A stretch of 22,500 nucleotides of DNA, taken from assembly GCA_029204225.1 (NCBI GenBank), contig MU835714.1, positions 1 to 22,500 of the forward strand, in the 5' to 3' direction. The notes under the pieces are model-generated. The model worked only from the letters and a program-made list of their open reading frames with translations, did no database searches and was not told the origin of the DNA. Below are positions 8,451 to 15,312 of this stretch, piece after piece. Made by a program: the position numbers and the translations under genes. Numbering within the stretch: position 1 is the first letter of the stretch; every line of letters starts with the position of its first letter. The stretch comes from Diphasiastrum complanatum (lineage: Eukaryota; Streptophyta; Lycopodiopsida; Lycopodiales; Lycopodiaceae).

Positions 8451-11255
8451 TCCGAGATCAAAGTGTATCATGAAGATCATGAACACTGTTGCCAGCTGAC
8501 CTCTGCAATGCTAGCGAGACCCTTCAGCTTTGGGCCGCATGACCTAGTACGTATGCATGGGAAAGTTGGTAACCAGTCAGTAAGAGTCATGGTTGATGAT
8601 GGGGCAACCCATAATTTCATCAACCACACCCTGGTTAAAAAGCTTAAACTACCAGAAGTACCTAGTCAGCATAGGTACATAGTTTCATTAGCTAAGGGTG
8701 AAGATAAAAAAATATGGGAAACTATGGTAAGTAAGTTAAATCTTGGTATTCAAGGGTACCGAGATGAAATAAACTTTCAGATAATGCACCTGGATCGAAC
8801 AGACATTGTTCTCGGGAGAGATTGGCTCTACAGTTTAGGACCTTCCCTCCACAGAAACTATCAGGAGAACACCCTCAGCTTTCAGCATAAAGGCCGAGAG
8901 ATCCAGTTGCATGGGGAGCATGATGTTCCCAACAGTCCTATGGTCTGCAGTTCAGAGCTCTGTCAGCTAATCGGAGACGAAGACCATCAGGTATTCTTAT
9001 GTGACTTTCAGTTTATTCCTGAAGTTTCTATTTCCAGTTCTATTCAGCAGAAAATCAGTAAATTAGAAACTTTATTGTCTAAATTTAAAGATGTTTTTCC
9101 TGAAGATTTGCCACATGGTTTACCACCTAGCAGAGAGGTAGATCATGTAATAAACCTAGTACCAGGTACAGCACCTGTTTCTAAACCTCCGTATCGGGTC
9201 AGCCGAACAGAGGATGAAGAAATAACTAGGCAGTTAACAGAGTATCTTGGGAAAGGCCAAATTCAGACCAGTAGTTCACCATGGGCCTCACCAGTCCTAT
9301 TGGTGAAAAAAAAAGAGGGGTCTATGCGTCTTTGCGTAGATTACAGAGCCCTCAATAAAGTCACAATTAAGAATAAATACCCTATGCCTCGGGCAGACGA
9401 GTTGTTTGATCAACTCGACGGGGCTAAGTTTTTCAGCAAAATAGACCTCAGATCGGGATATCATCAGGTCCGTATAAAATCGGAAGATGTCTCGAAAACA
9501 GCTTTTAGGACTCGTCACGGTCATCATGAGTTTAAGGTGATGCCATTTGGGCTCACAAATGCTCCAGCTACCTTTATGACCTTGATGAACAGTGTCCTCA
9601 GACCATACTTGGGTAAGTTTGTAGTCGTATTTTTAGATGACATCCTTATCTACAGCAAAACGAGGAAGGAGCATCTAAAACACCTCAGAAAGGTGTTTCG
9701 ACTGCTCAGAAAGCATAAGCTTTATGCTAAATAATCCAAGTGTGAATTCTTCGTTGAAGAAGTAGCATATTTGGGTCACATTATCTCTTCAGATGGGATT
9801 AAGATGGACCCAAATAAGGTTAAAGCCATACTCAGTTGGCTGAGACCTCAAAATATTTTGGAACTTCAGATCTTTCTTGGTTTGGCGGGATATTACAGAC
9901 GATTTGTCAAGGAATATGCTCAGATAGCAGTTCCTATGACAAATCTTCTTAAGGGGAAGGGAAAGGAGTTCATTTGGGAGTCCGCACAACAGGAGAGCTT
10001 TGATGCTCTCAAAACAGCCTTAGCTACAGCACCAGTTTTAAAAGTCGTCGACCCCAATCAGCCATTTGTGGTCGAAACAAATGCTAGCAACTTTGCAGTA
10101 GGTGCTGTGCTAACTCAGGGTGGACGACCAGTTGCGTTCAAGAGTAAAAAACTCGAGCCAGCTCAAACTAGGTACAGTGCCTATGAAAAGGAACTCTTTT
10201 CTATAGTCCATGCCCTTAAGACTTGGAGGCATTATTTGTATGGTGCCAACTTTGAGGTCCTGACAGACCATGAGAGTCTCAGATACCTTTGCAATCAACC
10301 TGAGCTTAGAGGTCGGAAAGCTCGTTGGGCAGAGTTGATGCAAGAGTTTGACATGTCTATCAGATATAGACGTGGAAAATTCAATACAGTAGCAGATGCC
10401 CTTAGCAGAATGCCTATGATAAACGAGCTGAGTTTTACTCAGATTCGTAATGAGTTACTCGAGTCCTTGAGAGAGAAATGCCAGCATGATGCATTCTTCT
10501 CTATTATCTGGAACTCAGTCCAGAACAGACTGTTACGGACTCCAGAACCAGTTCCCGGGGCTGGTGCCAGTTCATCCAAGAATATGGCAGCTTCCGTTGA
10601 GGATGATGATGAGTCTGAGTATACGTCGTTAGATGACGTTGAGGATTCTGAGCCTGTATTACCCAAGCAAACCCCAGTGGTTGAGGGTCAGTTGACTCAA
10701 GGATTCAAATGGAAACAGTATTCCATTCAGGATGAGTACTTGCTCTATAGAGATAGAGTATGTGTCCCCAATTCAGAGGATTATAGGCAGCAGGTCCTAT
10801 ATGAATGTCATGACAATCCTAGCGCGGGACACCCAGGCATACAGAAGACCTATGAGCTTCTTCGTAGGCAATTTTTCTGGCCCAGTATGAAAAAGGACGT
10901 CCACCAGTATGTAACCAGTTGCCAGAAATGTCAAGTAAATAAAGCAGAGCGTTTAAAGGCAGGAGGGTTGTTGCATCCCTTAGAAATACCAGCTGGTAAA
11001 TGGGAGAGTATCTCCATGGATTTTATAGTAGGCCTGCCTAAAACCCAAAAGGGTAATGACGCTATATGGGTCACGGTTGACCGTCTGACCAAAATGGCTC
11101 ATTTTATTCCGACCAAAACAACCGTTAGAGCTCCAGAGCTAGCGAGGTTGTTTGTAGACGGGCTATTTAAATTGTACGGTCTACCTTCTGGCATAGTCAG
11201 CGACCGAGTTTACTGGAAATTTTTGGAGGGCAATATTCCATCATCTCCATACTAA
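8451..11255 (+). pseudogene. Pol region: protease, reverse transcriptase, RNase H, integrase N-part
   Basis: Continues the gag frame. Protease: [11 protein letters not shown] with the catalytic Asp codon at 8595; the second position is Asp where Ser, Thr or Gly is usual. Reverse transcriptase: [41 protein letters not shown] and the catalytic FLDD at 9630-9641. A TAA at 9732-9734 interrupts it just after YAK, and the frame resumes with SKCEFF. RNase H: VETNASNF has Asn (10080-10082) in place of the usual catalytic Asp; EKEL, LTDHESL and ADALSR are present. Integrase: HHCC finger (first His codon at 10809, then GHPG and CQKCQ), first catalytic Asp at 11019 (MDFIVG), second at 11202 (VSDR). Immediately afterwards a frameshift takes the reading into a stop at 11253. 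Confidence 0.92.
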
Positions 11256-12041
11256 ACTTAATATGAGTACCACCGACCATCCACAGACGGACGGCCAAAC
11301 AGAAAGGGTAAATCAAGTGCTGGAGGATATGCTTCGTGCATACGTCAGCAAGAAGCAGACTAATTGGGAGGAGTATCTCTCGATATTAGAGTTTGCTTAC
11401 AACAGTACCAAACATTCAGCTACGGGATACAGCCCATTTATGCTGATGTACGGTTTTCAGCCACGCTCACCCACAGCTGTAGGGTTTAAACAAGAAAAAG
11501 TTGAAGCAGCCAGAAACTTTTTAGAAGACCTAAACCAGATGATAGAACATGCTAAGCGTAACATTAGACAATCCCAGGATCGAGCCAGGCATTATGCAGA
11601 TCCACACAGACGGGATGTGCAGTTCTCCACTGGTGAGAAAGTCTACTTGAGAGTCCCAGTTGACTCTAAAACACTCAAATCAAGAGTGTGTGCTAGGTTG
11701 TCTCCAAGGTATTGTGGTCCCTTTACCATCAGTAGGAGACTAGGCGAGGTCACCTATGAACTAGAACTCCCACACAACAGTAAGGTTTTTCCAGTCTTTC
11801 ATGTAAGTCAGTTACGAAAAGCCTTAGCCAGATCAGACAATCTAGTAGGGGACAGTGTTCTAGTTCTCCCATTGGATCCTCAACAACCTCCACATGAACC
11901 AGAGGAGATTCTTGATAGAATGATCAGCCTGTTGAGAATGCCACTTGGGAAAGAGGCAGCGTCCTTCGCAAGATTTTTCCAGACTTTGTCTTAGAGGACC
12001 AAGACGGTTCTTATGGGGGAGGGAGTGTTACGAGCTCGTAA
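11256..12041 (+). pseudogene. Integrase C-terminus with gutted chromodomain
   Basis: After the frameshift the next frame gives NMSTTDHPQTDGQTERVNQ with the third catalytic residue, Glu, at 11302-11304. The C-terminal GPF/Y-type module follows (YCGPFTISRRLGEVTYELELP, VFHVSQLRKA). It then enters a chromodomain (EEILDRM, about 11907-11927). That fold is cut short: within about 30 bases the sequence jumps to a TWE-like motif in another frame (from 11943) and a tail ending at a TAA inside the 3' LTR (12039-12041). From normal spacing I estimate some 45-50 bases are missing, covering the chromodomain core. The current frame stops at 11992-11994. Confidence 0.82.
12011..12025 (+). promoter_or_regulatory. 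Polypurine tract
   Basis: TATGGGGGAGGGAG runs up to the first base of the 3' LTR. It is the expected primer for plus-strand DNA synthesis. Confidence 0.85.
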
Positions 12042-12383
12042 CCAGTGCCAAACCCTAGAGAACACAGATAGGTCAGATACCACAGTCAGGGTCGTGTCCA
12101 GCGTACATGACCAACAGGGCAAGACAGTGTGAGTAGTGTGCCCCAGCACGGTCCATAGCCATGGCGGGCCTAACACAGCCTAAGGACCCTGTCAGCAGGA
12201 TAGGGCCCCCAGTTGGGTCCCGACGTCCAGTCGGCCACGTCAGTGCCATGTGGCCGACACTTGGCAGTAGCATGCTACCAGTCCTCACACTGGGCTAGGA
12301 GGGGCTTACTCTATATCAGGGAGTAGGCAAGGTTGGGTGGATCAGATAGTGTTTGCCCTACTGTGGTGTTATTATCTATTACA
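12026..12383 (+). repeat. 3' LTR of gypsy element
   Basis: 358 bp, no length difference from the 5' LTR, seven substitutions. One changes the G-box arm of the inverted repeat (CCACGTGG to CCATGTGG), so only the 5' copy keeps the perfect hairpin. Confidence 0.95.
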
Positions 12384-12388
12384 GAGAC
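12384..12388. repeat. Target-site duplication GAGAC (right)
   Basis: Right-hand copy of the 5-bp duplication. Transposase exon 7 resumes immediately after it. Confidence 0.95.
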
Positions 12389-12435
12389 AGAGGCTGCTGC
12401 CTAGAGACATATAGCGCAGAGACGACTCAGAGCAT
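12389..12435 (+). pseudogene. hAT transposase exon 7, continuation after gypsy insertion
   Basis: This 47-bp stretch matches the reverse complement of 1992-2036 and continues the exon cut at 6024. It ends abruptly at about 12435, where about 920 bp present at 1071-1991 (rest of exon 7, stop codon and 3' flank) is missing and the spacer follows. Confidence 0.88.
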
Positions 12436-12754
12436 TTGAAGTTCATCCGGGAAGAAACCAATCCCCTAAACCGAGTCACAGTAGTGTATAGCTTGTCACT
12501 CTTCTGGTGAGCCCTAATTTCCCCCAGAGACTTCTGCTCTTGAGAGCTTGTCACTCTTCTGGTGAGCGTTCACCTTTCCCCAATCCTCTGGCGAGCATTC
12601 ACTTCTAAACCTTGGGGCAGTAATATGTTTGCCATACAAACCTTCACTCGAAACCACTCTCAGTTCTTTCTTTGCCGCTTTTTTGGAGCTTAGTTCCCAA
12701 TGAAGGTTCGTAATAATTTATGAACTGCTCACTGGCCATGGTTGTTTAGTAATA

Positions 12755-12949
12755 CTGAGGTTATGAGAGGCATGGCCCAGTGGTTAGGTCTGTTGCAAAT
12801 ATTTTTGGAAATTTTTTTGGTACTGTGGGTGACAAGCACCCTCTGATAATTGATTCCGGGGAAAAACAGGGGCCATAAATTGTTTTTATTTTGCTTTTGG
12901 GATGAAGGCCAGTGTAGGCAGGTGCCTGTATTTTTTTTTTTTTTTTTTA
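12755..12949 (+). mobile_element. SINE-like tRNA-derived element (right copy)
   Basis: GGCATGGCCCAGTGGTTAGG matches a polymerase III A box. ATTGATTCC, about 70 bases further on, could be a degenerate B box but is farther away than usual. The unit ends GGTGCCTGTA followed by a T18 run. No coding capacity. Alternative: an unrelated repeat with a chance A box. Confidence 0.35.
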
Positions 12950-12963
12950 AATTTGAGAAAAAT

Positions 12964-13220
12964 TGGATGCGTCCGGACGCGGATGCACCCGTGGCGCGTC
13001 CGCGTCCGCCATCCGCTTCCTTAGATATATATATATATATATATATATATGCATATCAGACATGAGGGTTCGGGCCAAAGTGCCCGCGTCCGACGCCCGG
13101 ACCCGGACGCGGGGTCGGACGCGTCCTTTTTTTTTTTTTTTTTTCAAGGCTGGACGCGTCTGCCAGCGTCCGAACGCGGACGCGTCCGGGGCCCAGAACG
13201 GGTCCGGGCCCCGAACGCGT
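12964..13220. repeat. Cluster of GGACGCG / CGCGTCC motifs
   Basis: Roughly ten copies of GGACGCG or its complement in both orientations, several as the palindrome GGACGCGTCC, broken up by poly(T) runs (13127-13144, 13220-13230) and a (TA)n tract. The left spacer keeps only one clear GGACGCGTCC (about 513-522). It may be a subterminal transposase-binding cluster or a separate GC-rich repeat. Confidence 0.6.
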
Positions 13221-13330
13221 TTTTTTTTTTAAAAAAACAAAAAAAAAAAAAGGAAAAACCCGCGGGCCCTGCGGACAGTCCGCAGAACTCGAGAGCAGGA
13301 AGAGGGCAGAAGTGGGAGAGTGTGGGAGAG

Positions 13331-13450
13331 CATAGAGAGAGAGAGAGAGAGAGAGATGGTGTTTGTGTGTGTGTGTGTGTGTGTGTGTGAAAATTGTGTG
13401 TTGATTTGTGTGCATTCAGTTGTGTGTGTGTGGTGATCTGTGTGTGAGAG
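13331..13450. repeat. (GA)n / (GT)n microsatellites
   Basis: GA (13335-13356) and GT (13362-13389) tracts followed by mixed GT/GA. They mirror the TC/CA tracts at 180-424. Confidence 0.85.
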
Positions 13451-13560
13451 AGAGAGAGGAAGAGACAGAGAGTGTGAGGAACGTAGAGAGAGAGGATTTG
13501 TGTGTGTGCACAATGTGTGTGTGTGAGTTTAGGATTAAGGTTCAAGGGTGCTTGGGTTTG

Positions 13561-13650
13561 GGGTTTAGGGTTTAGGGTTTAGGGCGGGAGAGCTTGGATT
13601 TGCGTGCTTCTGTGTGTGTGCGTATGAGAGAGAGAGAGAGAGGGAGAGAG
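13561..13650 (+). promoter_or_regulatory. Telomere-like repeats and GA-rich leader upstream of transposase ATG
   Basis: Three perfect TTTAGGG units (13564-13584) and a (GA)n stretch (13625-13650) lie directly upstream of the ATG at 13651. Telo-box and GAGA motifs are common in plant promoters and 5' leaders, so this is a plausible promoter/leader for the transposase unit. The same order is kept, inverted, at 1-130. Confidence 0.55.
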
Positions 13651-13734
13651 ATGGCTGCTCGTCCCATTTGGGATGAGGTGGAGGTCATGCCCAAGACGGT
13701 TCCGCCTGTTCGTGTGAACAAGGCTGAACACTGA
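13651..13734 (+). pseudogene. hAT transposase N-terminal codons fused to inverted exon 6
   Basis: The ATG follows the GA-rich leader. The first 14 codons (MAARPIWDEVEVMP) are the start of the transposase, as shown by the same residues on the minus strand at 14771-14737, there followed by DKKWRCPFC. Here the reading frame crosses the inversion junction at about 13685 into antisense exon 6 and stops at 13732-13734 after 27 codons. It shows where the true start codon lies. It has no function as it stands. Confidence 0.8.
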
Positions 13735-14773
13735 CCAGTTCCGCTCGCACACGCAAGCAGAACAGTCCTGCATTAATTGGCAACAACTCGAGTGAGTACC
13801 GACCTTGTAAAGAAAATGCGAAAACTGGTTGGATGAATGAGACAAGACAACGTACCTGTGAAAGGACTCGGAGCGCGAGCGTCCTCAGGTCTGGCTGTCC
13901 GGCGCCGTAGCTCTCCCACCATGATACAGGCAAGAGCCTGTTCTCTCGAACACGTGCAAGGTCCTCGCCGAACAGCCCCAGAGAGTGCCTGCAGTTGAGC
14001 AACGATATGCTTGAGTACACTTGAGTACACTTGTGTAGCCGGGCCCGCAGACTGCAACTTTCGAGACAGCCTCTCGAAAGATGCGGGATGATGCCATGAT
14101 AAAGGGGAGGTTCAGGTCATAGAACATCTATGCTATGGTCCTGGTGGCCTCTCTGTGCTGCCCCTCTCTGAAAGATCCCGGCATGGACATCTGTCTGGTG
14201 CCTCGGGATGTGGATGGCTGGGAGGATGCGGATGGATGATGCGGATGTGGAGGTGGTGGCATAGGTGCAGTTGCGGAAGCGTAGATGTGGACGGGCCGTG
14301 CAGATCTGACGGTGATGGCAGAGGCGTAGGTGCAGCAGTGGAGGCCGTGGATCCATGGGGAGTACTGGCAGAGGCGGAGGCGGAGGCGGTGGCGGGGGCG
14401 AGGGCGGGGGCGGGGGCGGGTGCGGATGCAGCGGTGGTGGCGAGTGCAGATGTGACGGTGGGGGCGGTAGCGCTGGGTGTACCAGTGGCAGGGTCGGTGG
14501 CAGTGGGTGCTCCAGTAGAAATAGAGTCCGCGGCATCTGTGGACGGCTCGCCGGGCTCAGCAACTGTCTCAGAATGTCTCCATAATGCAAACCCTCTCCG
14601 TAGTGGGGATGACCATACAAATGCCGATCCCGTAGCGTCCCCCCATGGGTCGGACTCGCAACCTCCCCAAAAGTGCTCGAACCCGAGAGGCGTTCCCTGT
14701 GAACTGCTTTCGACAAAAAGGGCAACGCCACTTTTTGTCGGGCATGACCTCCACCTCATCCCAAATGGGACGA
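13687..14773 (-). pseudogene. hAT transposase, internally deleted copy
   Basis: Minus-strand order: N-terminus ARPIWDEVEVMPDKKWRCPFC (from 14771; the ATG codons are lost at the LINE junction), BED-like finger in which the expected His is Leu (RALLGR), low-complexity region, FYDLNLPFIMASSRIF...GPGYT. It then jumps at about 14031-14033 into the end of intron 4, exon 5 (13988-13856), intron 5 (13855-13768, 88 bp, GT-AG) and part of exon 6 (13767-13687). About 1.45 kb with the DUF659 core is missing, including both likely catalytic aspartates. TTGAGTACAC is doubled at 14011-14030 beside the deletion. This recalls internally deleted, Ds-like hAT derivatives. Confidence 0.88.
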
Positions 14774-14774
14774 G

Positions 14775-15272
14775 CTAGAAACCAAGATTGAGAAGCAACA
14801 CGAAGAGGCCCTTTCCTGGGCATCAGTTTTGAAAAAAGGCACCAAACCCAGCGCTCCCATCTCCTCAGTTATCTCAGCCACCATCTCGGAAGAGAAATCT
14901 CGAGACCAAAAATCCCACAATATTAGAGTTCGTGGAGTTCTAGATACACAGGATGCATTGGCTGAAGCTAAACGCTTTCTCGACATCACTCTCGGGCACA
15001 GGACAGAGGGGTTAGACACCGCATGGAGGACCACTAGAGATGCAGCCACACTCATTCTTCGTTTCACCTCCCTCGAGAGCCGTCCAGATGCTTTGCGGTG
15101 CAGAGCTAAGCTACGTGGTACCACTATCTACATGGACGACGACCTCACATATATCCAGGTAGAGGAGAGGCGTAAGGCCTTTCAGGCAACCCGTGAGTCT
15201 GGCAGACGAGTCATTTACCGAGATGGACGAGTGTGTTTTCTTGACAGCGCACCTAGCAGCTCCCAGTGCTAG
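14775..15272 (+). pseudogene. LINE 1 ORF1, C-terminal part (RNA-binding protein)
   Basis: Open from the hAT junction: end of a coiled coil (ELETKIEKQHEEALSWASVL), then an RRM-like and C-terminal domain as in L1-type ORF1 proteins (NIRVRGV, LILRFTS, RRKAFQATRESGRRV). It corresponds residue by residue to LINE 2 ORF1 (IYMDDDLT is identical in both). ORF1p coats element RNA and acts as a chaperone. It ends at TAG 15270-15272, after which the same frame stays open into ORF2. Confidence 0.85.
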
Positions 15273-15312
15273 GGATTTGGGGTCCCCGGGTTTGGGAGTG
15301 CCCCGGGGCCCC
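15270..15312 (+). promoter_or_regulatory. Candidate stop-readthrough signal, LINE 1 ORF1/ORF2
   Basis: UAG followed by GGA, six bases (15273-15278), then a 12-position stem: 15279-15290 pairs with 15301-15312 around a 10-nt loop, 11 of 12 positions pairing (one G-U, one C/C mismatch). UAG-G with a structure starting 6-8 nt later is the known murine leukaemia virus type of readthrough signal. Part of the loop (GGAG) could pair with CTCC at 15324-15327 to form a pseudoknot. Function is inferred. Confidence 0.5.

Larger units (their letters stand above)
6025..12383 (+). mobile_element. Ty3/gypsy LTR retrotransposon (chromovirus-like), full length, defective
   Basis: A 6,359-bp element with 358-bp LTRs that start TG and end CA, a tRNA-iMet primer site, a purine tract and a 5-bp target duplication. 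Domain order is gag, protease, reverse transcriptase, RNase H, integrase and a chromodomain remnant, the Ty3/gypsy order. LTRs differ at 7 of 358 positions, so insertion was recent relative to its surroundings. The coding region has in-frame stops at 7746 and 9732, a frameshift near 11208, and a deletion plus frame change near 11935, so this copy cannot make a full Gag-Pol. Intact relatives could still mobilise it. Confidence 0.95.
12437..13650. repeat. Inter-unit spacer, inverted copy
   Basis: Matches the reverse complement of 1-1070 with scattered changes. Shared parts are the repeated AGCTTGTCACTCTTCTGGTG block (two copies, 12490-12566), the SINE-like unit, the (TA)n tract, the GA/GT microsatellites and the TTTAGGG repeats. 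About 220 bp of GC-rich DNA (about 13075-13293) is present only in this copy. The spacer links a transposase C-terminal exon on its left to a transposase start codon on its right, both on the plus strand. Confidence 0.85.

Noticed and set aside
12765-12860. A functional tRNA gene
   Set aside because: Only the A box is convincing; there is no cloverleaf, no anticodon arm I can fold and no proper B box.
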